Positions 8,519-16,845 of a DNA stretch of 64,000 bases are shown one piece after another. This stretch comes from Frigoribacterium sp. ACAM 257 (GTDB taxonomy: Bacteria; Actinomycetota; Actinomycetes; Actinomycetales; Microbacteriaceae), in NCBI RefSeq assembly GCF_007954365.1, contig NZ_VOLO01000001.1, forward strand, positions 1-64,000. The letters are read 5' to 3'. The notes beneath the pieces are model-generated. The model searched no databases and had not been told where the DNA came from. It was given only the letters and a program-made list of their open reading frames with translations. Each line of letters starts with the position of its first letter. Position 1 is the first letter of the stretch. The position numbers and the translations under genes were made by a program.

Positions 8519-9485
8519 CACCGCGCTGCGCCCCGAGATGACGCACCCCGTGACCGCGAGCCCGGCCCCGCGCCCGGCACGCGGCCGACGCCGGAGCCCG
8601 CTGGCTCCCTACCTGTTCGTCGCGCCGGCCGTCGTGCTGTTCGTGGTGTTCATGCTGATCCCCCTCGGCTACACGATCTGGTCGAGCCTCCGGGCCTACC
8701 GGATCGAGGAAGGCGCCTCCGTGCTCGGCGTCCGCGTCGACCGCTTCGTCGGCCTCGACAACTACGTCGCCGTGCTCCAGGACGCCGAGCTGCTCGCCAG
8801 CTTCGGCCGGCTCGGCGTCTACGGCGTCATCGCGGTGCCGCTGACGCTCGGGCTGGCGCTGCTCTTCGCGCTGTTGCTCGACGTGCCCGCCGTCCGCGCC
8901 AAGCGGTTCGCGCGCACGGCGATCTTCATCCCCTACGCCGTGCCCGGCATCACCGCGGCGCTGCTCTGGGGCTTCATGTACCTGCCGAGCACCAGCCCGT
9001 TCTCGTACGTGACGAACGCGCTCGGCTGGGGCCCGATCCCGTTCCTCGAGGCCGGCGGCCTGTTCGGGTCGCTCGCCAACATCGCCATCTGGGGCGGCGT
9101 CGGCTTCAACATGATCATCATCTACACGTCGCTCCGCGGCATCCCGGCCGAGATCTACGAGTCGGCCCGCCTCGACGGCGCGAGCGAGCTGCAGGTGGCC
9201 CTGCGCATCAAGGTGCCGCTCGTCGTCCCCGCGCTCGTCCTCACCGGCGTCTTCGCGCTGATCGGCACGCTGCAGCTGTACGGCGAGCCGAACACCCTCC
9301 GTCCCCTGACCACCGAGATCACCCAGAGCTGGGCACCGCTGATGACCATCTACCGCGACGCGTTCCTGACCGACGACCTCCCGTCGGCAGCCGCCTCCTC
9401 GACCATCCTCGCGCTCGGGACGGTCGCCCTCTCGGCGGTCGTGCTCGGCGTCGCGAACCGCCGCCGGAAGGAGGGCGTCTCGTGA
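8511..9485 (+). CDS. ABC sugar importer permease (MalF type)
   Basis: 324 residues with six predicted membrane segments starting near residue 27. The cytoplasmic EAA loop (EIYESARLDGASELQVALRI) binds the ATPase. The ATG overlaps the end of the lipoprotein gene, so the two are translationally coupled. Its partner is the next permease. Confidence 0.9.
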   Translation: MADTALRPEMTHPVTASPAPRPARGRRRSPLAPYLFVAPAVVLFVVFMLIPLGYTIWSSLRAYRIEEGASVLGVRVDRFVGLDNYVAVLQDAELLASFGRLGVYGVIAVPLTLGLALLFALLLDVPAVRAKRFARTAIFIPYAVPGITAALLWGFMYLPSTSPFSYVTNALGWGPIPFLEAGGLFGSLANIAIWGGVGFNMIIIYTSLRGIPAEIYESARLDGASELQVALRIKVPLVVPALVLTGVFALIGTLQLYGEPNTLRPLTTEITQSWAPLMTIYRDAFLTDDLPSAAASSTILALGTVALSAVVLGVANRRRKEGVS

Positions 9486-10405
9486 CCGCCCTCGACACCC
9501 GCCGCGGCACGAGCTCCCGACGAGGAGGCGCGGAGGGCGACCGCAGGACGGCCCGCCCCGGCGCCTCCCGCCCCTCCCGCAAGGGCAAGCTGCTGCCCAC
9601 GATCGTGCTGCTGATCGGCGCGTTCTACTGCCTCGTGCCGGTCGGCTGGGTGTTCATCGCCTCGTCGAAGTCGCCGGGCGAGCTCTTCACCTCGTTCTCG
9701 TTCGCCCCGGGCACCGGGCTGCTCGGCAACCTCGGCGACCTGTTCGCCTACGAGGGCGGCCAGTACGGCCTGTGGGCGGCGAACTCGCTGCTCTACGCGG
9801 GAGTCGGCGGCGTGCTGTCGACGCTCGTCTCGACGATGGCTGGCTACGCCCTGGCGAAGTTCGCGTTCCGCGGGCGGAACCTGATCTTCTTCATGATCCT
9901 CGCGGGCGTGCTCATCCCGGGCATCACCCTGGCGATCCCGCAGTACATCCTGCTCAGCGAGATCGGGCTGGCGGGCGGGCCGATCTCTGTGCTGCTGCCG
10001 ATCATCATCAGCCCGTTCGGCATCTACCTCTCGCGGGTGTTCGCGCAGTCGGCGGTGCCGCAGGAGATCCTCGAGGCGTCGCGGATCGACGGCGCGGGCG
10101 AGTGGCGGATCTTCCGGCACATCGTGCTGCCGATCATGGTGCCCGGCATGGTGACCGTGTTCCTGCTGCAGTTCGTCGGCATCTGGAACAACTTCCTGCT
10201 GCCGTTCGTGATGCTCAGCGACCAGGCCGACTACCCGCTCACCGTCGGCCTCTACACGCTGCTGTCGAAGGGGTCGGGCGCCCCCGCGCTGTACTCGCTC
10301 GCCATCACGGGAGCTGCCGTGTCGATCGTCCCGCTGACGCTGCTCGTGCTGTTCCTGCAGCGCTTCTGGCGGCTCGACCTGATCTCGGGAGGGCTGAAGG
10401 GCTGA
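9482..10405 (+). CDS. ABC sugar importer permease (MalG type)
   Basis: 307 residues and about six membrane helices. The EAA loop reads EILEASRIDGAGEWRIFRHI. The GTG start overlaps the previous stop as GTGA. No ATPase gene follows; carbohydrate importers of this family in actinobacteria commonly share one unlinked MsiK-like ATPase, which is the likely arrangement here. Confidence 0.9.
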   Translation: MTALDTRRGTSSRRGGAEGDRRTARPGASRPSRKGKLLPTIVLLIGAFYCLVPVGWVFIASSKSPGELFTSFSFAPGTGLLGNLGDLFAYEGGQYGLWAANSLLYAGVGGVLSTLVSTMAGYALAKFAFRGRNLIFFMILAGVLIPGITLAIPQYILLSEIGLAGGPISVLLPIIISPFGIYLSRVFAQSAVPQEILEASRIDGAGEWRIFRHIVLPIMVPGMVTVFLLQFVGIWNNFLLPFVMLSDQADYPLTVGLYTLLSKGSGAPALYSLAITGAAVSIVPLTLLVLFLQRFWRLDLISGGLKG

Positions 10406-10481
10406 TGACCGAGCCGATCCGCACCTCCTCGACCCCCACCTCCTCGACCGTCGGCCGCTCGCCGAGGGAAGGCAGCACCGC

Positions 10482-12701
10482 ATGAAGTTCACCGACGGCT
10501 ACTGGGAGATCCTGCCCGGCGTCACCGCCCTGTACGCCCAGGAGGCGCACGACGTCTGGGAGCAGGACGGCGGCCTGGTCGCCTACGCCCCCACGAAGCG
10601 CATCGCGGGGCGGGGCGACACCCTCAACCGGCCGATGCTCACCGTGTCGCTGTCGTCGCCGGCCGAGGGCGTCATCCGCGTCCGCATCGACCACCACCAG
10701 GGCACGCGCGGCCGCGGCGGGTTCGACCTGCCCGGCGACGACGGCTCGCGGGTCGGCGAGGTCAGCGTCGTCGACGGCGTGGGCACGCTCACCTCGGGGG
10801 CGCTCACCGCGACCGTGGGCGAGGGCGCCCCCTGGTCGCTCGAGTTCAGCTCGGGCGGCGAACGGCTGACGGGGTCGGGGCACCGCTCCGTCGGGTACGT
10901 GACGGACGCCTCCGGCCGGTCGTTCGTGCACGAGCAGCTCGACCTCGGCGTCGGCGAGCACGTCTACGGGCTGGGGGAGCGCTTCGGGCCGCTCGTCAAG
11001 AACGGGCAGACGGTCGAGATCTGGAACGCCGACGGCGGCACCTCGAGCGAGCAGTCGTACAAGAACGTGCCGTTCTACCTGACGAACAAGGGATACGGGG
11101 TGCTCGTCGACGACCCCGGCGCCGTCTCGTTCGAGGTCGGCACCGAGTCGGTCGAGCGCGTGCAGTTCTCGGTCGAGGGCGAGTCGCTCGAGTACCTCGT
11201 GATCGCCGGGCCGACGGGCAAGGACGTGCTCGAGCGCTACACCGCGCTCGCCGGACGCCCCGCCCTCGTGCCGGCCTGGAGCTACGGCCTCTGGCTGACG
11301 ACGAGCTTCACGACCAGCTACGACGAGGCCACGGTGACCTCGTTCATCGACGGCTTCGCCGAGCGCGACCTGCCGCTGTCGGCGTTCCACTTCGACTCGT
11401 TCTGGATGCGCGAGTTCCAGTGGACCGACTTCGTCTGGGACGAGCGGGCGTTCCCCGACCCCCGAGCGATGCTCGCCCGCCTGCACGAGAGGGGCCTGCA
11501 CACCTGCGTGTGGATCAACCCCTACATCGCGCAGCGGTCGCGCCTCTTCGCGGAGGGCGCCGCGGCCGGCTACCTGGTCACGAGGGCGAACGGCGACGTC
11601 TGGCAGTGGGACATGTGGCAGGCCGGCATGGCGCTGGTCGACTTCACGAACCCGGAGGCGGTGGCCTGGTACCAGGGCCACCTGCGGCAGCTGACCGCGC
11701 AGGGCGTCGACTCGTTCAAGACCGACTTCGGCGAGCGGATCCCCACCGACGTCGTCTGGCACGACGGCAGCCACCCCGAGGCGATGCACAACCTGTACGC
11801 GCAGCTCTACAACCGCGCGGTGCACGAGGTGCTCGTCGACGAGCGGGGCGAGCGCGACGCCGTCGTCTTCGCCCGCTCGGCGACCGTCGGCGGCCAGACG
11901 ATGCCGGTGCACTGGGGCGGCGACAACTCGTCGAGCCACGTGTCGATGGCCGAGACGCTGCGCGGCGGGCTGTCGTTGTCGATGGGCGGCTTCGGCTTCT
12001 GGGCGCACGACATGGGCGGCTTCGAGGGGCTGCCCGACGCGGGCGTCTTCAAGCGCTGGCTCGCCTTCGGCCTGCTCTCGTCGCACTCGCGGCTGCACGG
12101 GTCGAGCTCGTACCGGGTGCCGTGGCTGTTCGACGACGAGGCCGTCGACGTGACCCGGGCGTTCACGAAGCTCAAGCTCTCGCTGATGCCGTACCTGTTC
12201 CAGGCGGGCGTCGAGGCACACGAGCGGGGAGTGCCGGTGATGCGGCCGATGGTGCTCGAGTTCGACCGCGACCGCGCCGTCGTGCACGTCGACACGCAGT
12301 ACATGCTGGGGCCCGACCTGCTCGTCGCCCCGGTGTTCTCCGCCGACGGCACCGTCGAGGTCTACCTGCCGCACGGCCGCTGGACGAGCTGGTTCACCGG
12401 CGAGGTCGTCGAGGGCGGGTCGTGGCGCACCGAGCGGCACGGCTTCGACACCCTGCCGCTGTACGTCCGCGAGGGGGCGGTGGTGCCCGTCGGAGCCCGC
12501 GACGACCGGCCCGACTACGACTACCTGGACGGGCTGACGCTGCACGCGTTCCCCGGTCCCGACGGGGTCCGCGAGGTGACGATCACCGACCAGGCGACGG
12601 CCGTGCCGACCGTCTTCCGAGTCGAGAGACGAGGAGGCGCGGTGCAGGTGACCGGGCCCGAGGGCGCGACCCTGCCTGCCCTGGTGGTGCGCGCCTCCTA
12701 G
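10482..12701 (+). CDS. GH31 alpha-xylosidase (YicI-like)
   Basis: 739 residues. It begins MKFTDGYW like E. coli YicI (known alpha-xylosidase) and keeps SFKTDFGERIPTDV with the nucleophile Asp415, and WGGDN with the acid/base Asp481, within one residue of the YicI positions. Other GH31 subfamilies (alpha-glucosidase) differ at this signature, so alpha-xylosidase is preferred, though not proven. No signal peptide. It is last in the operon 5077-12701. A GAGGGAAGG ribosome site precedes it. The 76-bp gap before it holds no gene. Confidence 0.85.
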   Translation: MKFTDGYWEILPGVTALYAQEAHDVWEQDGGLVAYAPTKRIAGRGDTLNRPMLTVSLSSPAEGVIRVRIDHHQGTRGRGGFDLPGDDGSRVGEVSVVDGVGTLTSGALTATVGEGAPWSLEFSSGGERLTGSGHRSVGYVTDASGRSFVHEQLDLGVGEHVYGLGERFGPLVKNGQTVEIWNADGGTSSEQSYKNVPFYLTNKGYGVLVDDPGAVSFEVGTESVERVQFSVEGESLEYLVIAGPTGKDVLERYTALAGRPALVPAWSYGLWLTTSFTTSYDEATVTSFIDGFAERDLPLSAFHFDSFWMREFQWTDFVWDERAFPDPRAMLARLHERGLHTCVWINPYIAQRSRLFAEGAAAGYLVTRANGDVWQWDMWQAGMALVDFTNPEAVAWYQGHLRQLTAQGVDSFKTDFGERIPTDVVWHDGSHPEAMHNLYAQLYNRAVHEVLVDERGERDAVVFARSATVGGQTMPVHWGGDNSSSHVSMAETLRGGLSLSMGGFGFWAHDMGGFEGLPDAGVFKRWLAFGLLSSHSRLHGSSSYRVPWLFDDEAVDVTRAFTKLKLSLMPYLFQAGVEAHERGVPVMRPMVLEFDRDRAVVHVDTQYMLGPDLLVAPVFSADGTVEVYLPHGRWTSWFTGEVVEGGSWRTERHGFDTLPLYVREGAVVPVGARDDRPDYDYLDGLTLHAFPGPDGVREVTITDQATAVPTVFRVERRGGAVQVTGPEGATLPALVVRAS

Positions 12702-12715
12702 GCCGCTCGCTCGGC

Positions 12716-12784
12716 TTTCGCATCACGTTCCGAGCATCGCGTCGCGCCACGACGGGACGCGACGCTCGGAACGTGATGCGACAC
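12716..12784. repeat. Long hairpin, family B, copy 1
   Basis: TCGCATCACGTTCCGAGC and its reverse complement form the arms of a stem of about 24 bp around a short loop. It lies 15 bp after the GH31 stop, a terminator-like place. A closely similar 70-bp copy lies at 40712. Confidence 0.85.
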
Positions 12785-12880
12785 TCGCCACCCCCGGCCG
12801 GGGGCCAGCCCGGGTACGGGGCGACGCCACCGGTCGGGGTACGGCCGGTCGCGCGCCAGCCGAGAGAACCGGCGCGGTCG

Positions 12881-12909
12881 TTGTGCTCGTCGTGGATCAG
12901 GCGTATATC
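12881..12909 (+). promoter_or_regulatory. Sigma-70-type promoter of the ice-binding protein gene
   Basis: TTGTGC at 12881-12886 and TATATC at 12904-12909 are separated by 17 bp, a good housekeeping promoter in an otherwise GC-rich stretch. Transcription would start about 65 bp before the ATG at 12982. Confidence 0.6.
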
Positions 12910-12981
12910 TCAGGCAACGGGGAACACCAGCACGTCCGACACGTGTGCTCTGGTGCCTCCTCTCCGCAGTCAGGTGCCGCC

Positions 12982-14262
12982 ATGGCCCGCACGACATCCA
13001 CCCTCCCCTTCACGCGGACGGCCGTCGTGCTCGGCGTCGCCGCCGCCCTCACCCTCACGGCCGCGTTGCCGGCCCAGGCCGACACGGTCATCCCCGGGCC
13101 GGTGGGGCTCGGCTCCGCCGCGACCTACGGCGTCCTCGCGAGCTCGGCGATCACCAACACCGGCGCCAGCGTGGTCGACGGCGACATCGGAGTGAGCGCC
13201 GAGGGCGCGATCACCGGTTTCGACCCCGCGACGGGCCCCGGCGTGATCGCCACGGGAGGTGTCGTGCACGTCAACGACGCCGCCTCGGCCCAGGCGCAGG
13301 CCGACCTCACGACCGCGTACGACGTCGCGCGGTCACTGACTCCGCAAGAGTCCGGCGTCACCGAGCTGGCCGGTCGGTCGCTGACCCCCGGCGTCTACTC
13401 GGGCGGCGAGGTCGCGCTGTCGGCGAACGGCGCCCTGACCTTCGCCGGCACCGCGGAGTCGGTCTGGGTCATCCAGGCGTCGAGCAGCCTCACCATCGGC
13501 TCGGTGACGACGATGATCCTGCCGCCCGGCGCGAGTGCCTGCAACGTCTTCTGGCAGGTCGGCAGCTCGGCCACCATCGGCAGCGGGTCGCAGTTCCGGG
13601 GCACCGTCCTCGCGCAGACCTCCGTCAGCGTGAACGACGGCACGACCGTCATCGGCCGCCTGCTCGCCCGCACCGGCGCCGTGACCTTGATCAACGACGC
13701 GATCACCGTGCCCGAGGACTGCGCGGCCGGCGACGTGACCAGCAACCCGACCATCACCTCCGGGGCTCCCGGCACGGCCACGGCGGGCACTCCCTACACG
13801 TTCCCGGTGACGGCCAGCGGGTCTCCCTCGCCGACCTTCACGGTCACGGCGGGTACGCTGCCCGTCGGTCTCGGCCTCGACTCGGCCACCGGCGTCATCT
13901 CGGGCACGCCCACCACGCCCGGCTCGACGAGCGTCACCATCACCGCGTCCAACGGCGATGCCCCTGCTGACAGCGAGACCTACGTCATCACCGTCACCGC
14001 GGCGGCGGCCGTGCCGCCCGTCGTCGTGCCGCCGGTCACGGTGCCGCCGGTGACGGCCCCGCCCGTGACGCCCACCGTCCCCGTCACGCCCGTGGCCGAC
14101 CGCGCCCGCGGTCAGCTCGCGGCAGGACGCCTCGCGAACACGGGCGCCGAGAACACGGTGCCCGCGCTGGTCGCCGGACTCGCGCTGATGTCCGGCATCG
14201 CCCTGGTGGCGACGGCCGCGGTGCGTCGCCGCCGCGCCCGCGGCGCCCACGTCGCCCGCTGA
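12982..14262 (+). CDS. Ice-binding (DUF3494) protein with Ig-like domain and LANTG wall anchor
   Basis: 426 residues. Signal peptide ending PAQA (about 1-33), then an ice-binding DUF3494 beta-solenoid (about 38-250) with the family hallmarks SAITNTG, GDIGVS, GVY and ACNVFWQVGSSATIGSG. A putative Ig (He_PIG) domain follows (about 253-340), then a VPPVT-rich linker and a sorting signal, LANTG, hydrophobic helix and RRRRARG tail. It is therefore probably displayed on the cell wall to bind ice or ice-coated surfaces. The frame is open upstream to 12883, but the signal peptide starts properly at the ATG 12982. Adhesion rather than freeze protection is also possible. Confidence 0.88.
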   Translation: MARTTSTLPFTRTAVVLGVAAALTLTAALPAQADTVIPGPVGLGSAATYGVLASSAITNTGASVVDGDIGVSAEGAITGFDPATGPGVIATGGVVHVNDAASAQAQADLTTAYDVARSLTPQESGVTELAGRSLTPGVYSGGEVALSANGALTFAGTAESVWVIQASSSLTIGSVTTMILPPGASACNVFWQVGSSATIGSGSQFRGTVLAQTSVSVNDGTTVIGRLLARTGAVTLINDAITVPEDCAAGDVTSNPTITSGAPGTATAGTPYTFPVTASGSPSPTFTVTAGTLPVGLGLDSATGVISGTPTTPGSTSVTITASNGDAPADSETYVITVTAAAAVPPVVVPPVTVPPVTAPPVTPTVPVTPVADRARGQLAAGRLANTGAENTVPALVAGLALMSGIALVATAAVRRRRARGAHVAR

Positions 14263-14480
14263 CGTCTGTTGCGGACCCGCGGCCGAGTGCACGCGACAGG
14301 CCCGTGCTCGGGGGTGGTGACGCAGGGCGGTGCCTGCGAGATGATGACCGTGCGACACTCGACCGTGCACCTGCGTGCCCGTGACCCCGTGACGAACCGG
14401 CTCGCCGAGGCGTCCTGACAGGGTCGGGCCTGCCTCACCAGCGGTGGGCACGGGCCGGGAACGGACCAGGAGAACCAGTC

Positions 14481-15524
14481 ATGACCACCACCGAGACGAC
14501 CGCATCCACCGACTCCGTCGACGTCGAGACCCCCCTGTCCGTCGACCCGGACCACGCCGGTGCCGTCGCGCCCGAGGACGAGCCGCGCTTCGAGCGCGTC
14601 CAGTTCGCGAGCGACGACCTCGAGGAGGCGCGCAGCAGCCTCGAGAGCGTCTACGACGGCCGTCAGTTCCGGGCGCGCGCCACGGGGGAGCCGTTCGGGT
14701 TCCGGTTCGCCTCCGCGGGCGACTCCCGGCTCAGCCTGCAGACGGGCACGTTCACCGCGCACCTCCAGGGCGTCATCCCGTGGTCGCGCGACTACGCCAT
14801 GTCGTGGTTCCGCTCCGGCAGCGTGACCGTCGACTACCCCGTCGGACAGCTGACGAGCCAGGGCTCGCGGCCGTTCCTGACGCCGACCGAGACGTCGTTC
14901 GCGTTCGCGATGACGCCCCACCGTCACGGCATCGTGCACGTCGACGCGGCGTTCCTCGAGGCGGTCGCGAGCGAGCGGCACGCGGGGCCTCCGCAGCGGA
15001 TCGTCTTCGACTACGCGGCCGTCCCGAGCGACGAGGCGCTCGCCGCGTGGCGGACCACCCTCGGCGCAGCGACCCCGTTGATCGTCGGCGAGGAGACTCC
15101 CGCACTGGCTCGGCACGCTGCGCAGCAGTCGCTCGTCCGGGGCATGCTCGACCTGTTCCCGTGGCGGGCGATCGACGTCCCGGACACGCTCCGGACCGAG
15201 CGCACCCGCCGCCTCCGCCAGGCTGCCGAGTACGTCCACGCCTACGCCGACCAGGCCATCACCTCCGCCGACATCGCGACGGCCGCGGGGATGCACACCC
15301 GCACCTTGCAGCTGCTGATGAGCGAGCACCTCGGCTCGAGCCCCACCAACTACGTGCGGCACGTGCGCCTCGACCGTGCTCGACAAGACCTCCTCTCGTC
15401 CGAGCCCGGCTCCGTGCTCGTCTCGGAGGTCGCCCGGAAGTGGGGCTTCGGCAACCTCGGGCGGTTCTCGGCGTCGTACTCGGCACGGTTCGGCGAGTAC
15501 CCGCGCGACACGCTCGCGCGCTGA
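14481..15524 (+). CDS. AraC-family regulator (paralogue 1)
   Basis: 347 residues. An N-terminal AraC-binding-like domain precedes a C-terminal pair of helix-turn-helices (about 245-345; ADIATAAGMHTRTLQLLMSE, then VARKWGFGNLGRFSASY). GGAGA ribosome site before the ATG. It ends GEYPRDTLAR, as does the regulator at 16846, with which it is collinear, so the two arose by duplication. The leader 14263-14480 holds nothing else recognisable. Target and ligand unknown. Confidence 0.88.
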   Translation: MTTTETTASTDSVDVETPLSVDPDHAGAVAPEDEPRFERVQFASDDLEEARSSLESVYDGRQFRARATGEPFGFRFASAGDSRLSLQTGTFTAHLQGVIPWSRDYAMSWFRSGSVTVDYPVGQLTSQGSRPFLTPTETSFAFAMTPHRHGIVHVDAAFLEAVASERHAGPPQRIVFDYAAVPSDEALAAWRTTLGAATPLIVGEETPALARHAAQQSLVRGMLDLFPWRAIDVPDTLRTERTRRLRQAAEYVHAYADQAITSADIATAAGMHTRTLQLLMSEHLGSSPTNYVRHVRLDRARQDLLSSEPGSVLVSEVARKWGFGNLGRFSASYSARFGEYPRDTLAR

Positions 15525-15555
15525 GCGCTCGCGCGCTGAGCGCTCGCGCGCTGAG
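15511..15555. repeat. 15-bp tandem repeat x3 across the stop codon
   Basis: CGCTCGCGCGCTGAG occurs three times without interruption. The first copy contains the last codons and the TGA stop of the AraC gene, so two extra copies of the gene end follow it. Confidence 0.92.
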
Positions 15556-15647
15556 CGCTGCGGCGGGGCGTCCTGCGGTGCCCGGCCCACGCCTCCTCGG
15601 GTGAGCCTTTCACAGGCAGCTCGGGGTGCTCTCGCGGGGGCCGGGCG

Positions 15648-15653
15648 TACGGT
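15648..15653 (+). promoter_or_regulatory. -10 element TACGGT of a leaderless gene
   Basis: TACGGT is followed by seven bases and the ATG at 15661; no Shine-Dalgarno sequence is present. Confidence 0.45.
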
Positions 15654-15660
15654 CCGCGAC

Positions 15661-15858
15661 ATGAGCACCGACGACAAGTCCGACGAGACCATGACCAGCC
15701 CGATGATGGACGGCGCCGAGGAGGCGACGGCCGAGGAGAAGACGGACGGCCTGGCCGAGCAGGCCGACGCCGACCACCGCGACGGTGGCGGGACCGGCAG
15801 CCGCGAGGGCGACGTGCGCGAGCGCGCCGCCCAGCACGACGCGCAGTCGGACGTCTAG
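15661..15858 (+). CDS. Small acidic hypothetical protein
   Basis: 65 residues, highly charged and Asp/Glu-rich (starts MSTDDKSDET), with no membrane segment and probably disordered. I do not recognise it. The -10 TACGGT seven bases upstream supports a leaderless transcript, and codon third positions are G/C as in its neighbours. It sits alone between the AraC and BLUF genes. A stress-type hydrophilin is conceivable but unproven. Confidence 0.55.
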   Translation: MSTDDKSDETMTSPMMDGAEEATAEEKTDGLAEQADADHRDGGGTGSREGDVRERAAQHDAQSDV

Positions 15859-15861
15859 CCG

Positions 15862-15932
15862 CGAGGCCGCTGGGCCGCTGGGCCGCTGGGCCGCGGGCCG
15901 CGGGCCGCTAGCCGCGGGCCGCTGGGCCGCGG
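15862..15932. repeat. GCCGCTGG / GCCGCGGG tandem array
   Basis: A run of about nine degenerate 8-bp units directly after the small acidic gene. Non-coding. Confidence 0.8.
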
Positions 15933-16020
15933 GCACGCCACCCGAGCTGCACCCCTGATCCCGCACGGCACCTCGCGTTCAGGGGGTGCGGCGCCGGTTC
16001 GGGAGTACAGCCCGTAGTCC

Positions 16021-16057
16021 GGTGCGGCTGCGGCTGCGGCTGCGGCTGCGCCTGCGG
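16021..16057. repeat. GGCTGC hexanucleotide array
   Basis: About five GGCTGC/GCCTGC units just beyond the 3' end of the BLUF gene. Confidence 0.8.
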
Positions 16058-16072
16058 CGGGCGCGGGCGGGC

Positions 16073-16504
16073 TCAGGCGCCGGCGGGCACCGGCGCGCGG
16101 AACCAGTCGAGCAGGGCGCGCACCGCCGGGTCGAGGTCGGCCCGCCCGCGTGAATGGTCGAGCGCCGCGCCGGTGACGTCGGCGTAGCCGGGGATCGCCT
16201 CGGCGAGCTCGTCGGTGGTGGGCAGGTAGCCCATCGACCAGTCCGCGAAGCGGGGCTCGTCGATCGACTCGCGCAGCAGCTCGACCACGTCGGTGTGTCG
16301 GGGGTCGGCGGCGATGATCTCGTAGCGGGCCTGCACGACGTCGTCGGGACCCTCGAGCACCTGCACGAAGCGCCCCTGCTTGTGCATCAGGAACCCCGAC
16401 AGCCCCAGCCGGCGGTTGTTCGCGCGGCTGTTCATGAGCAGGGTGGCGAGGTCGCCGTCGGTGGGGCGGACGCGCGAGGCGCTGGTGTAGACGATCGAGA
16501 GCAT
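16073..16504 (-). CDS. BLUF-domain blue-light sensor
   Basis: 143 residues, a single BLUF flavin domain (1-95) with a short tail and no output domain. The photocycle residues are present: Tyr6 (SIVYTS), Asn30 (RANNRRLGLSG), Gln48 (RFVQVLEG), and Trp89/Met91 (DWSMGY). It should bind FAD and signal blue light through protein contacts. The start at 16504 has AGGAAGG upstream; the open frame beyond it lacks similarity. Its upstream region (16505-16768) is full of repeats. The flanking AraC gene is a candidate partner only by position. Confidence 0.9.
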   Translation of the reverse strand: MLSIVYTSASRVRPTDGDLATLLMNSRANNRRLGLSGFLMHKQGRFVQVLEGPDDVVQARYEIIAADPRHTDVVELLRESIDEPRFADWSMGYLPTTDELAEAIPGYADVTGAALDHSRGRADLDPAVRALLDWFRAPVPAGA

Positions 16505-16608
16505 TCGGGCCTTCCTGGGGGTCCCTCGAGCTTGCCTGGTGCGCACCGCGCCGTCACGCCCCAGAGCGGGGGCTGCGCCCGGCCCTCGGAACGCGACCGC
16601 ACGCTCGG

Positions 16609-16668
16609 GATCTGCGTACACCCTCGGGATCCGCGCACACCCTCGGGCGCGCGCGAGGGTGTGCGCGG
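16609..16668. repeat. Hairpin family C, copy 1, with a 20-bp direct duplication
   Basis: GATCTGCGTACACCCTCGGG is followed by a near-identical unit (from 16629). The second unit forms a 15-bp stem, CCGCGCACACCCTCG (16631-16645), with 16654-16668. It lies upstream of the BLUF gene and fills the gene-free stretch 16505-16845 together with copy 2. Confidence 0.85.
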
Positions 16669-16768
16669 GTTCGGCGGGTGTCGACGCAGGTCTGTGGGAA
16701 CGCAGGGCTGCGGTCGCTCAGGGCCGCTCGGTGCGGAGGAACGTCCGCAGTGCGCTCGACCCTCCCGC

Positions 16769-16828
16769 ACCCGCGGAACCCGCGCACACCCGTCGGCGCG
16801 CACGGGGGTGTGCGCGGGTTCCGCGGGT
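16769..16828. repeat. Hairpin family C, copy 2 (23-bp perfect arms)
   Basis: Arms 16769-16791 and 16806-16828 are perfect inverted repeats, beginning ACCCGCGGAACCCGCG, with a 14-nt loop. It lies 17 bp after the stop of the AraC gene at 16846, so it would fold at the 3' end of that mRNA. Confidence 0.9.
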
Positions 16829-16845
16829 GTCGACACGACGCGCCG

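Noticed and set aside
12883-12981. Upstream start for the ice-binding protein gene
   Set aside because: The signal peptide begins properly at the ATG 12982, and a promoter (12881-12909) overlaps the upstream part.
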